Below are positions 23,485 to 34,986 of a stretch of 64,000 nucleotides of DNA, piece after piece (the stretch's first letter is position 1; every line of letters begins with the position of its first letter). Both the position numbers and the translations under genes were made by a program. Origin of the DNA: Siphonodentalium dalli (lineage: Eukaryota; Mollusca; Scaphopoda; Gadilida; Siphonodentaliidae); assembly GCA_032622095.1 (NCBI GenBank), contig CP136063.1, forward strand, positions 61,081,897 through 61,145,896, given 5' to 3'. Below the pieces are notes generated by a model. The model did not search any database, was not told where the DNA came from, and saw only the letters and a list, made by a program, of their open reading frames with translations.

Positions 23485-24030
23485 TACATGTTAGTTCAGT
23501 TATGAACGTAGTGCGTATGCTGGAAGCAGAAATCTGCGAAAGCGGTCATGTTGACCTATGTACATGTATGCTACCATTCCACTGTTTTGTGTTGTATTAA
23601 TATGTTGGAACTTGGAGTAGGCCTACATGTATGCCAAATAGTAATTGCTGGAAAGAACCAGGCTGATAATTTTGTTTCATATTATTTTGATTTATTTACT
23701 AATTTTTTGGGGGTGTGAGTCCCAAAATAATAAAAAGGGTGGGAGGATGGTCAGGTAGCGAAAATTATTTCTTTGACGATGTGTCTGCAAATTTCAAAAC
23801 CCCCTCTGCCATGGGGGGAAATAATCATGGGGGTATCGATAGGAGTGACAGTAAATATATATTCTTTAGGTTTAAATTAAACAGAAAGTATATACATATA
23901 ATGTCAACATATAGTGAGTTTGGTCTGGGTAAACGTATGCCCAGGAAAATTAAAACAAAATACATGTAGGTTGAAAAAACTTGAATTCATGCATTCTCAA
24001 TTTCTAGTCGGTTTCAAGTATTATATAGAG
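23485..24030. other. No gene seen
   Basis: Around 23500-23560 is a fragment (GAACGTAGTGCGTATGCTGG) that recurs inverted at about 43795-43855. Nothing else is recognised. Confidence 0.4.
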
Positions 24031-24183
24031 GATAACCACACTTTTTCAGTGGATATGGGTTATATCTCATGAGTGATGACAAAACGTTGAATTTCCACGA
24101 GTGGCTTTAGCCACGAGTAGAAATTCAAATGTTTTGTCAACACAAATGATATTTAACCCATATCCACTGAAAAGGTGTGGATA
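24031..24183. repeat. Hairpin element with arms of about 75 bp
   Basis: ACCACACTTTTTCAGTGGAT at the left is mirrored by ATCCACTGAAAAGGTGTGG at the right. The centre is GTGGCTTTAGCCAC. Confidence 0.8.
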
Positions 24184-24817
24184 TTCTGTTTATTATATAC
24201 TTTAGTTACTTGCCTATGGCCCCCAATGAATGTCAATAATCAGAAATTTCAAGCTGATATCGCTCACTAGTGGGATATCACTCTAGAGTGTGATATCACT
24301 TATATCTCACTGCTAACACCTTATACTGTTATAATTCAAGGGCAAGTATATAATAAATGGTACTACTACTAGTTAGTAGTTAACTAAAACTAGGTTGTTA
24401 TCAAAACTTGTCTACGTGATGAGCTACAACTACATTGCAGGTGGCCTACCCATGATTGGTGGTGAAAAATGCTGAACAAATGATGAACCAATAAATAACG
24501 GCAAAAAGAACGACGGAAATAACACAAACAATTCTGGGATTGTGGAGAAATGTGGTTTCGTACAAAGGAGAGACACATAGAACGACGAATGATAACATAA
24601 CCCATGCGGTTTTTTAGTTCGATCATACGTTGATGATTCGATTCAATGGTTCAAGTAAATATTTATCGGAAAAGGTAAGTGTTCGCCGTTTTATGACTAT
24701 TTAAGTAAAATAATTAAATAAAATCATGAGATGATTAGACTGTATATTCGCCTGCTTCGCATCGTTTGTACCGATACCGCTATCTATTTGGGGACTTCAA
24801 CGTTATACAATTCTCCC
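24184..24817. other. No gene seen
   Basis: Contains a cluster of GATATCAC-type short palindromes at about 24255-24310. No exon or mobile element is recognised. Confidence 0.4.
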
Positions 24818-25283
24818 TTAAAGGTAGATTATCTCTTTGTAAACATGTATTATATAGTTACCGGGGTATAACGTATTAGAACTGAATCGAAGACTCCTTT
24901 CCGGAAATGATTCTATCGATTGATATTAATTTTATTTCGAATATTTTCTGGTCAAAAAAGGTGTGGTTGTTTAGCTAAAGGTTAATTATATTCATTATCG
25001 CTTATAATTATGGAACAAAACAATGCAACCAATCAATCTGGGGCATTTGACATTCGGTGCGCAGCCATAGGAACAGCATAATGATCTCTATCGATTTATG
25101 GTATCATCCCCGTATTGTCTGTTCTAAAAATAAACAAATAAACGGTCCCAATAAAATATTCGAAATAAAATCAATATTAATTGATAGAAGCCTTTCCGGA
25201 CAGGGGTCTTCAATTCATATTTATTGTTTTATACCCACGTAACTATTTCAAATTTGTTATTCAAAGAGATAATCCATCTTTAA
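24818..25283 (+). mobile_element. Family B MITE, full-length (B5)
   Basis: TTAA then AGGTAGATTATCTCTTT at the left; AAAGAGATAATCCATCT then TTAA at the right. About 465 bp, with TTAA on both sides. The internal segment contains GCCATAGGAACAGC. No transposase. Confidence 0.85.
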
Positions 25284-25700
25284 ATGAACACATTTGCATG
25301 AACTTGAAATCTGATGACCATTTCATCCACAAGTTTGACCAAATGTAGTAAAATATTGTTAAACTTATTAGCATTTTTGTATTGGCCACGGGAGAGAGAC
25401 AATGACACACCGGTCCGACCATGGTTCGGTCCGGTGCGCGAAAATTTTGTAATCTGAACAAGAAAATCGCAAAATCCTAGCATCTAGACTAGCCTCAAGC
25501 ATTCCTAGAGTTGGAAATTTCAAACCTGACACCCCACTTAGGTTGTTTTCTTACATTAACAGCAGTTTTTGACTGGCCACAGGGGAGGGACCAGGATACA
25601 AGCTTTCCAAGTGTTGGAAATTTCCAACCTGTCACCCCCCTGAGGTTGAAAAATTTCCAACTGATGACCATTTCAGTCCAAAATTTGGTTCCGATTTACA
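25284..25700. repeat. Diverged direct repeat
   Basis: TGATGACCATTTCA occurs at about 25313 and 25665, and GGCCACRGGRGAGRGAC at about 25384 and 25575. It resembles a decayed tandem repeat. No gene. Confidence 0.45.
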
Positions 25701-26309
25701 AAGAATTGGGTATATACATTTGTCACAATAACTCAGTCATCATATATATACTTCAGACTATATAGTCTATCTGGGTTTTGAATTATGTCAGTAAAGTGGC
25801 GTTGACAATGTGTTCGGGAAGTTTGTTCCAATGAACTACAACGCGTTGAGTGAAGAAGTATTTCCCAAAGTTCTTATTGACGGTTTTCATTTGCAGCTTG
25901 AGATTATGTCCTCTGGTATTAGAATATGTTGCTTTCTGGAACAATTCATCTATGTTGACGTTTGTATTGATTATGTAAGTACTTGTGTGTCTCTATTAAA
26001 TCGCCTCGCAGACGCCTGTACTTTACAGACATTAAAGTGACACAACAATCTTCACCAATATACCCCGATTGACTGAAGCAATAATATATATATATACGGC
26101 GGAATCCCGCAGATAACTATTTTTAGCCACAATTCCAATCCGCGCGATATGATTGGTCGGCGACCTTTCGTCACCAATTTGATACGATTGTTTTTACGAC
26201 TTGGGAATAATAAATCCACTCTCATTCTCAAGACGAAGTAAATTAATTAAAACCTAGTTAGAACGTATATTTCAATTAGATTATCGGAGTTTTAACTCGG
26301 TGTATGGTG
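25701..26309. other. No gene seen
   Basis: Includes a (TA)n run at about 26084-26096. No recognisable exon or repeat. Confidence 0.4.
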
Positions 26310-26600
26310 CGTTGAATGGGAATGTTGGGTCGTCACATGAGGGTGACGACCCCCCTCCCCCTGGCATCCGGCATCCGGCTTAAAATGGACCCCGGCATCC
26401 GGAATACGCCATAACAGAGAGGCATCCGGAATACTATTTGATTAAATTTATTGAAAACAGACTCGGGAACGAAGTGAACGTTGGCATGAGGTATTGGAAT
26501 TAGTCTCCGTATTGGCTAGTAATGATTTGATTTAACAGCTTTACGGAAAGATTAAACTTTTTACTAAAATACTAAATGTATGATCTCATATCATACATAT

Positions 26601-26877
26601 ATACGCCCTGTCTAACTTACTCGCGGCCATATTGGATCCGCCAGGTCCGGTTCCGTGGTTTTAGTGCTACAGTTCAAAGTTTTGCAGTAGCATTTCCATA
26701 TATGACATAAATGGAAGTCATGAATATTCAAAAGCTCCATATATGGAAATGCTACTCCAGAACTTTGATCTGTAGCAATAAAACAACCGGGCTGCATGGA
26801 AGAATTTCTGATACCACGGAACCGGACCTGCATGGTGGATCTAATAAGGCCGCGAATTAATGACATGATAGGGCGTA
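26601..26877. mobile_element. Family G inverted-repeat element, copy 1
   Basis: Starts ATACGCCCTGTC and ends GATAGGGCGTAT. Arms contain CGCGGCCATATTGGATCC, AGGTCCGGTTCCG and CATATATGG. The second copy is at 48830-49066. Confidence 0.8.
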
Positions 26878-27077
26878 TTGGGTGGGGGTGAAAGGCATAA
26901 ACCATGTTCCAAATGACAGGAGTGGTATAATATACTGAATGAGGCGAAGTTGTAGTGGCATGTGCGGAAACCACCTAGCTAATCTTGGGTGACCGTTCAT
27001 GGTCGTACACGGTAGTATTGAACACCAGGGACACGCAAATAGAAAACTAACATCTTTTTAATATTTAATATTTCAAA

Positions 27078-27519
27078 TTAAAGGTACTCAATCAGAGGGT
27101 CTCCATATCATCACATTCCAACAAGAACGACAACATATTTTGAAATGCCGCTTCAGTTATTAGAATCTAATAATTGCCCAAATATAACGAAAAGCACAGT
27201 CATCTATAGTAAAAAATTCCACAAAACCTGTTATTTATCAACATTTTGTTCAACGAAATTTTGCCGGTTTGTCAAATATCTAACACAAAAAGCCACTTGA
27301 TTTTAGAGTTATCCATCTTAAACCCGCAATTTGGTCAATGAAATTCTTCTCTTTGACTGTCTATTGGGCCACCTAAAATAATAGATTTCAAACATAGATA
27401 TTTGATCACTCTGAGCTGTGATGGATGGGTTCCTCGACTCGAATCAAATGTTTTACCCCCCCCCCCGAAGCCAAGGAAATAGTAATTTGCGAGCGTTGAT
27501 TCGGGTTGAGTACCTTTAA
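27078..27519 (-). mobile_element. Family A MITE, copy 2 (TTAA-flanked)
   Basis: TTAA then AGGTACTCAATC at the left; GGTTGAGTACCT then TTAA at the right. This is the reverse-complement copy of 472-910, sharing AAAAGCCACTTGATTTTAGA. It also carries a C-rich run near 27459. Confidence 0.8.
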
Positions 27520-28045
27520 CAAACGTATAGCATTATACATGTGCAGTATAGTATAATAAATATAACAATGTTATGATTCACATAACTCTAGGAGTTAAGA
27601 TTATAATAATTCATGTTTACAAACACCTCATCATGTCACACTCGCAATATCATGCAATTTGATCAGTGATTAATTATTGAAGCATTTGTGAGGCACGGGC
27701 ACTCATGGTCCCGCCCAATTATATTTTGTAGCATATTATTTCATATCCCTGAACTTGTAAATATTTGGTACTTGTCGCCTCCCTGCATTCCATGTCGATA
27801 CAGACTACAGTACATATGCCCATGCCACTCTTTCTCCGTCTCCGCCTGTAAAAATCTTCCATTTGGATACTCGGGATCTCTTGCAGGCCTCTTTCAGTGC
27901 AACTTTGAACCTGTAGTTCGAGACTCCGAGTGCCTTCACCCATTCGCCATTCGCCAAGGGCATATTCTTTTGTCAACACTGCCCTGATTGTACTTAGATT
28001 GTCTTCTCCGTTGAAGTTTAGTCCAAAACTGCGAGTTTCAGACTT
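27520..28045. other. No gene seen
   Basis: Opposing frames of 99 and 86 codons at 27688-27987 overlap each other, have no domain and lack convincing splice or start context. Confidence 0.35.
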
Positions 28046-29260
28046 TTTAGCTCACCCGAGACGAAGTCTCCGGTGGAGCTATAGTCATCACTCCTCGTCC
28101 GTCGTCCGTCCGTCTGTCCGCCCGCCCATCCGTCCACCGTCCGTCCGTCCGTCAACAATTCTTTGAACATCTCCTCTGGAACCAATGGACCGAATGAGTT
28201 CATATTTGGTGTGGATGTTCCTTATGTGACTCACATTCAGATTTGTTCAAATGAAGGGCGGAGCCAGGGACGTAACTTGGCCATCCATTGTAATTCTTAA
28301 AATGTCTTCCTATCAAGAACCATAAGACCTATTCAGCTTATATTTGGTATGGGTGACTAGGATTCAGAATTGGTCAGAGCTAATGACATAACTCTTTCCC
28401 TCATCAGTTATTAGCTCAACTTACTTTGTAAGTTTGAGCTATTGCCATGGATTGGCGTCCGTCGTCCTTGTGTCCATGTGTCCGTCAACAATTTCCTTTC
28501 CCGCGGGCTACAGGTCATACCTTTGGTCTGACCTTTATGAAATTTGTCATGAATGTTGACATTAACATGTAGATGGGAACGAGTCATTTTGGGATCATTC
28601 GGCAATAAAAACATGGCCGCCAGCAGCCATCTTGGATTTTACTCTTTGCATGACTAAATCCTTTGACACACGCTACCGGTCGTATCTTTGGTCAGATCTT
28701 CATGAAATTTGTTACGGATGTTAACAATGACATGTAGATGGGAATTAATCATTTTTGGGGTCATTCGGCAAAAAAACATGGCTGCCAGCAGCCATCTTAG
28801 ATTTTACTCTTTGCATAACTAGGCCTTTCAACGTTCCACATTTCTAATAACTCAATTGACTTTAACACATGAAATTATTCCCTTTCCAAGTTGAGTTACA
28901 GTGTCATTGACACTTTCATTTTTAAAACATCTTCTCAAGAACCGTTTGGTATACATTTGGTATAGAGAGTCATTGGGTGACTGGGTTCATATTTGTTGAA
29001 ATGGGTTCACCAGGTCAAATAGGGGTGCGACCATGGACATAACTCTTCCCCCAAAGTTATTCTTAAAATGGCGCTCCTCAAGAGCCATCAGTCCTATTTA
29101 GCCTATATGTAGTAACCAGTATGGAGGATCATTGTGTTACTTGGGACTGGGTTACAGATTTGTTAAAATGGGTTCGACCAATCAAGAAATGGCATTTGGT
29201 GTAAATGGCCTATAGAGAGTTGGAATAAAAATTCGTTTGAATGGGGTCCACCATTAAACA
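28046..29260 (+). repeat. Dispersed repeat F with CCGTCCGTC tracts
   Basis: Begins TTTAGCTCACCCGAG followed by (GTCC)n-like tracts at 28088-28155 and again at 28455-28485. Modules with GCAGCCATCTTGGATTTTAC and TGACTAAATCCTTTGACAC follow, related to 22540-23040. Phrases such as CATAACTCTTCCCC and TTGGTATGGGTGACT are reiterated. It is non-coding; the multi-frame ORFs are repeat-derived. Confidence 0.65.
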
Positions 29261-30460
29261 GGGGAGCATGCCAGGTTGTAACTTTGTCACAGTTAGGAAA
29301 GCTTGAAGTGTCAGTTGTATTATTCCAACATGTGCAAAGGAATTTTACGAACTTGGGAGTGTGTTTGCTTCAGTTGAGAGGGAGCAGACTATGGACTATG
29401 TGGGGTTGGGGGATCTGGACCATATTTCAAGGTGGACACCCCACTGCTCAACGGAGACCCTCTAGGCTATGTCCCTCTTTAGGGCTACTTGTTTTTAATT
29501 TAAGTGAATATGACAAGTACTAACTATTATGGTCTTCCTAGTCTTTACAGTTTGGTGAGCGTCTCCACAGTCATTGACTGTCTTGTTAATGGTGTTATTA
29601 AATTGAAGTAGCATGCAGGCTTCTAACTACATTTTTCAAAATTTAATACAAATTAATTACATATTCAAAATTATTGCCAAGCAGACATCAATTATATTTA
29701 GATATGTCAGATGTGATAACGAGACGTAAAATTAGCTAAATTGTGGAAAATAAAGTGTCCGAGCAAAGAAATATAAATTAACGGACGTAATTTCGTTGTG
29801 TTTTTGCTGTTTAACGTCAAGAAAATTATCAATGGAAGCATCCGGCATCCGATATATGTGGCCGACGGCATCCGGCGTACGGTGGTCTGGCATCCGGAAT
29901 ACGCCATAACAGACCCCGCATCCGGCGTACGAAAAGGGGGGTCGTCACCCTCTCACATATGAATTCAACGATTATTGCCTGGAAAACTGGTCAAAACTCG
30001 TTTCGAATAAGTTCGTGTGTTGTTGACATTGTAATTGAATATTGTCAACAGCGGGAATTCTCAGCCTGATGACCAAGGAGCCGAGTGACTCGGGTCTCAA
30101 TGGGACCTGTTGGAGAACCAATCGTTCAAACACGCAGATTAAAAAAAAAACAGTGTGGGTAGATAGCGTCAGACAAATGTACATGTAGCAAGTGCAATTT
30201 GACACTGAAATGTACTAAGCTATATATGCATGTATGGCTTTGGATTGGACTGGCTGCATTAGGCCTACACTGACTACATACAGGCCCTGCAGATTCAAAT
30301 TCAACAAGTCTCAACAGTGACCCGTATAGTATTAAAATGACTAATTTCAAAATGTGTGGCCCAATATTAGATATATTTTTTTGTTGGGGGAAGTGTAGAT
30401 CATGCCATGAATGATCTCTACTCTGGGTAATATGATTATGAGAGGCCACATTCACATTTA
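29261..30460. other. No gene seen
   Basis: Apart from the GCATCCGG repeats at 29830-29930 and the right end of the composite element, nothing is recognised. Confidence 0.4.
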
Positions 30461-30461
30461 T

Positions 30462-31670
30462 ATTGAATTGCGCTTAAGTGCAATTGAATGCGTTTAAGCA
30501 AAATTTATTGCACTTAAGGGCAAACGATTGTGCATAAGTGCGATAAAATATTGTGCTTAAGTACAAATAGGGCATTCATGGTTAAGCATTATGAGTTGCA
30601 CTTAAGCATGATTAATTGCGCTCAAGTGCAATTAATTGTAACTACTATCTAACCTACCCATAAAATATTAATTGTCATAACCTGGAGTATCGCCTAGCAT
30701 CACAAGAAGAGCATGTGCTAATTTTAACCTTTTTAAATAAGCCTAGTACAGTTACCTCTAACTGTATGTGTGCAACAATCAAAGATAATCCATAATGTCA
30801 TATAATTATCAGCATCCCTTATATCCAAAAAATGGATGTCTCCTCTAGTATGTTTTAATATAATTTTTTTTAAGAATTTTTGCACAGATTTGGGCCATAG
30901 CTATGGTCATATAGCAATAATGTGGTGTCACTGTATGAGGGTTTGCTCACTTCATATGGTGTACTTATTGACTTAAATCGGGTGAAAAACCCTAAATATT
31001 GTCATATTATATCAGCATCCCTGTCCCAAAAATATGTGTTTCATTCCGGGAGCTTTGGTGTCTCACTCCTCGAGCTCTGGTAGTTTTATTAAATCAGCGT
31101 CTCTTGCACAGATCTATAGTATGTCCATGTCATAAACTGTAGCGCGAATATGGTGTCACTGAGGACCTGCTTCCCTCATATGGTGCACATGTATACCGGT
31201 TGCACCAACTAATACAGAAGTCAATACTATCACGAATTGCCTGAACTAAAACAGAAGGTAATGCTATCGCGAGTCTACCATATCAATAAAGAACTTAGAC
31301 TTGCTCCCTGCCCATCCAAACTAATGAAAACAAGAGGTGATATGTCAGTAAGAACTAAGGTTGAGTTATGGATAAACCTATTTATTCACCAGGGGTGTTT
31401 TATATAATAGTTACATATAACCATGAAATGCGCTTAAGTTTAGCCAATTGATTGCGCACAGCAGGGATTGATTGCGCTTACGCACAAATAATTATGTTTT
31501 CAAGAACAAATTACTATGCTTAAGCGCAATCGACTGCACTTAAGATCAATGATTGCGCTTAAGAACAATGATAAGTTCAAGTAATTCTGCTTAAGTGTAA
31601 TTATTTGTGCTTAAGTGCAATTAATTGCACTCAAGTGCAATTAATTGCGCTTAAGCGCACTTCATTACTA
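30462..31670. mobile_element. Element with palindromic TTAAGCGC subterminal repeats
   Basis: Two clusters, 30462-30640 and 31421-31670, are packed with variants of ATTGCGCTTAAGTGCAATT, itself nearly palindromic. The 780 bp between them contains a diverged direct duplication (ATGGTGT...CACTGT...TCATATGGTG at about 30930 and 31150). Many short palindromic copies at both ends of a non-coding core is the usual layout of subterminal transposase-binding repeats in DNA transposons. No transposase is seen. Confidence 0.5.
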
Positions 31671-31702
31671 AATGGCAATTTGGCCTCCCAGAGGCTAATG
31701 CC

Positions 31703-32143
31703 CGTAGAAATCATATTGTACCAGTGAAAACCTGGGAACTTTTTGAGGTTTTGATAGGGAACCTTATAAAGCTGAAAAAATAACACGGGAATATATTTCT
31801 TTGTTAATACCTGTCGCTTAACAGTTTATTCATAAGTAGGCGAAAGTGCCAGCTCGAGATGACATTATTTAACAGACTTGATGGGTGAGTTTGCTATGCG
31901 CACTTACAATCATGGAATTTCCCCACGGTAATTAATTCAGTGTTTTTGTGATATCAGCTCACTAAAGCCACAAAAAGCATGCATTTTCGAGCTGGGACCA
32001 ACCCATACGTTGAAGTTGATTATCGAGGAACAATTATAAACAAAGAAATATGTCCCCTGCCTTGTTTGTTCAATGTTATAAAGTTCCCTATCAAAACATA
32101 AAAAAGTTCCCAAGTTTTGTACTGATGGAATAAGATCTCTACA
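31703..32143. repeat. Foldback repeat with arms of about 105 bp
   Basis: The left arm (31703-31806, with GGGAACTTTTTGAGG and GATAGGGAACCTTATAAAG) is complementary to 32038-32143 (CTTTATAA-type and CCCTATCAAAACATAAAAAAG). The minus-strand frame at 32020-32253 lies on an arm and is not a gene. Confidence 0.75.
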
Positions 32144-32583
32144 GGAGCTAAGCCGAGTAAAGATTCATGGCATGATCTAGGGGAGGGGGTTTCTTCAATT
32201 TCAACTAGATAGCTCCAGGCTGTTGACCCAACATTCAACAATAATTTAAACAAGGACTAAATCATGCCAGAAGCTGGGGTTTGTCCCACAAAAATATTCA
32301 TGATTGCCAATTACTCAATTAATAAATTCAATTGCAAGTCTATCACAGCTAGTGACAGTCAATTGTGATATTCAGTTATTAACAGACTTTTTAATTATAT
32401 TAAATTTAATTCATTAGTGAAAATTCATACATGTGTTAAGTACCTTATTAATAAATCATTTAAAATAAGTCTTCTTAAATATATCTCTTCATGATATTGA
32501 TGATGTCCCTCCCTCCCATGGCGGACCCCAGACTCCTATTCTGAATACTTATAACAAATAGTTGATTTTTCTGTGTACCAGCA
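32144..32583. other. No gene seen
   Basis: AT-rich, with no recognised exon or repeat. Confidence 0.4.
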
Positions 32584-32718
32584 GGTACCAGATTAGTCCA
32601 AGTCTTCTCGTACTAAAACTAGCTAAGATTTTGGGATGGAGAGATGCTAGTATTTACTAGCATCTCTCCATCCCAAAATCTTAGTTAGTTTTAGTACGAG
32701 AAGACTTGGACTAGTACC
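32584..32718. repeat. Near-perfect hairpin, arms of about 60 bp
   Basis: TAGTCCAAGTCTTCTCG...GAGATGCTAGTA is followed, across about two bases, by its reverse complement with one visible mismatch (CTAGCTAAG versus CTAACTAAG). Such a tight cruciform is usually unstable, suggesting recent formation. Confidence 0.92.
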
Positions 32719-33058
32719 AGATAAGAAAATATGGATAGTGACAATGGAGTGAAATCTCCTGGAACTGTATGATATATCTCACTGAGAATAATTGTCATTG
32801 AGCATCAAATTGATTATTTTTTTGTCAAAATGACATATTTTGATATAATTCAGTCTCATACTTCTTGATGAGCTGGAGTTATGGACAATACTTCAGCAGC
32901 AAAAATGTAATTATTTTCATATTTATAATAGTGTGAAATAACCATGGCTTCTATCCTATATTTTTTGTATCCGGTACTCATGATTCACCTCTGTTATTCA
33001 TGATTTATGGCAGGTGCTAGTACATGTATACCATCAGTAGTCAGAGTAATCAAAACTA

Positions 33059-33165
33059 CAGTAATGCCCTAATTAGTCGACTCCATAACCACAGCAGAAT
33101 TATGGGTAACTTTTCAGGATTTAGTCGGAAATATGGCTTGTTGCCATTCATCGGAAATCTCTCCC
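33059..33165 (+). mobile_element. Family C MITE, left half
   Basis: TA then CAGTAATGCCCTAATTAG, GAATTATGGGTAAC and GAAATATGGCTTGTTGCC. The complementary right half is missing. Confidence 0.75.
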
Positions 33166-33254
33166 ATATAATAATGAAGTGGCAGTGTCTCAGAAACAGA
33201 ACATTAATTTGATTTGGCCTTACTAAACTCAGCAGAACCACCACCATCATAGTA

Positions 33255-33431
33255 CAGTAATGCCCTAAATAATTGACTCCTTAACCACAGCAGAATTATG
33301 GGTAACTTTTCAGCATTTAGTCGAAAATATGGCTTTCCGATGGATGCAACAAGCCATATTTCCAACTAAATCATGAAAAGTTACCCATAATTATGCTGTG
33401 GTTAAGCAGTCGATTAATTAGGGCATTACTG
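33255..33431. mobile_element. Family C palindromic MITE, complete
   Basis: 177 bp, TA on both sides, termini CAGTAATGCCCTAA and TTAGGGCATTACTG, almost wholly inverted-repeat. TA duplication with a CAGT start is compatible with a Tc1/mariner or pogo-type origin (inference). Confidence 0.85.
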
Positions 33432-33544
33432 TATGTGGTTCATTTATGAGACAAAATACCAAACCTGGAGGGTCGGAACTAAAACTAATTACAACAAAAA
33501 ATGTCTATTTGGAATAAAATCAATTAACCCTTTCATTATGGGAG

Positions 33545-33780
33545 CAGCATTCACCCTTCCATGTTTGGAGCATTGGAAATATTGCAAAAAAAACATGTGC
33601 TAATGCATTCTCTTATATATGGTAGTTTCCAGTAGGGATCCTAGAATATGTAAGAGAATACATTACATTGGCCTAACAATATTTACCTTGACCTTGTAAG
33701 CCAGTGCATTCTCTTATATATGTGAGGCTACCTAGTATGGTATCTGCAAATATAAGGGAATGCACTGGCACATGATTCAT
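33545..33780. repeat. Palindromic ATGCATTCTCTTATATAT repeat, first cluster
   Basis: Two hairpin pairs in which GCATTCTCTTATATATG is answered 50-70 bp later by a complement such as AAGAGAATACATT. The same pattern recurs at 35560-35890. Confidence 0.65.
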
Positions 33781-33816
33781 TGCTCCACCAGCGCAGTTCC
33801 CATCAAGAAATGGTTA

Positions 33817-34371
33817 TCTCATATATATTTTGACGACCTCTGTCTGTATGTATGTTTGTTTGTTTGTTTGTTTGTCTGTCTGTCATTAATACAAATCTAC
33901 GATTCTCGACCGATCGGGACGAAACTTGGTACGTGTGTGTAGTTTGACCAGGCGGTGAACGTTGTCGTATTGGCGAGCCCGTGCGGCGCCCGCTTCGCGC
34001 ATGCGCAGACGAGATATCGGAAACGGGTGGAGCTATCGACTTGAAATTTGCTATGTGAATGTATCTTGCACCGGATACGAATTTTATCGGGTCGCCGAGC
34101 CCGTGCGACGCCAGCTTCGCGCATGCGCAGACCAGATCTCGGAAACGGGTGGAGCTATCGACTTGAAATTTGCTATGTGAATGTATCTTGCACCGGATAC
34201 GAATTTTATCGGGTCGCCGAGCCCGTGCGACGCCAGCTTCGCGCATGCGCAGACGAGATCTTGGAAACGGGTGGAGCTATCGACTTGAAATTTGGTATGT
34301 GAATGTATCTTGGCCCGGATACGAATTTTATCGGGTCGAATAGCCCGGACAACGTCGGGCTCATCGGCTAG
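33817..34371 (+). mobile_element. Non-autonomous Helitron, dimer unit 1
   Basis: Starts TCTCATATATATTTTGACG directly after an A and ends CATCGGCTAG. The hairpin AGCCCG...CGGGCT (34342-34361) lies 10 bases before the CTAG end. TC start, CTRR end with a subterminal hairpin, and insertion between A and T are the diagnostic Helitron features. A GTTT/GTCT microsatellite follows the 5' end, then three 122 bp tandem units (anchor GGAAACGGGTGG at 34019, 34141 and 34263). No Rep/helicase is encoded, so it would rely on an autonomous Helitron. All open frames here are minisatellite translations. Confidence 0.85.
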
Positions 34372-34881
34372 TCTCATATATATTTTGAAGACCTCTGTCT
34401 GTTTGTCTGTCTGTATGTATGTTTGTCTGTCATTTATACAAATCAACGATTCTCGACCGATCGGGACGAAACTTGGTACGTGTGTGTAGTTTGACCAGGC
34501 GGTCGACCTTGTCGTATTGGTGAACCCGTGCGGCGCCCATGCAGCGCATGCGCAGAGGAGATCTCGGAAACGGGTGGAGCTATCGACTTGAAATTTGCTA
34601 TGTGAATGTATCTTGCCCCGGATACGAATTTTATCGGGTCGCCGAGCCCGTGCGACGCCAGCTTCGCGCATGCGCAGACCAGATCTCGGAAACGGGTGGA
34701 GCTATCGACTTGAAATTTGCTATGTGAATGTATCTTGCCGCGGATACGAATTTTATCGGGTCGCCGAGCCCGTGCGACGCCAGCTTCGCGCATGCGCAGA
34801 CCAGATCTCGGAAACGGGTGGAGCTATCGACTTGAACTTTGGTTTTTGAATAGCCCGGACAACGTCGGGCTCATCGGCTAG
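34372..34881 (+). mobile_element. Non-autonomous Helitron, dimer unit 2
   Basis: Begins TCTCATATATATTTTGAAG on the base after the CTAG of unit 1 and ends with its own hairpin (34852-34871) and CTAG (34878-34881), followed by T. It carries three 122 bp units (anchors 34566, 34688 and 34810), the last with a deletion before the hairpin. Head-to-tail copies with no intervening base fit rolling-circle read-through or insertion of one copy into the end of another. Confidence 0.85.
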
Positions 34882-34986
34882 TATTATATATTCGAGTCTC
34901 CCAAGTCCTTCCAACTGCATGTTTTGTAGATTTTATTTTCCCGCTTTACAGAAGAAATTTAATCATTTACAAATTTCCGGATTCAC

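Larger units (their letters stand above)
26310..29970. mobile_element. Possible 3.66 kb composite with outer inverted ends
   Basis: The left end (CGTTGAAT... then GAGGGTGACGACCCCCCT) is mirrored by the right end (AGGGGGGTCGTCACCCTC ... ATTCAACG). Both ends also carry GGCATCCGGAATACGCC in the same orientation plus further GCATCCGG words. Elements G1 and A2 and repeat F lie inside. No transposase is seen, so this could be one large non-autonomous element or two solo ends brought together. Confidence 0.4.

Noticed and set aside
33803-34849. Overlapping frames rich in MREAGVARARRPDKIRIR on both strands
   Set aside because: They repeat every 122 bp with the Helitron satellite and occur on both strands at once.
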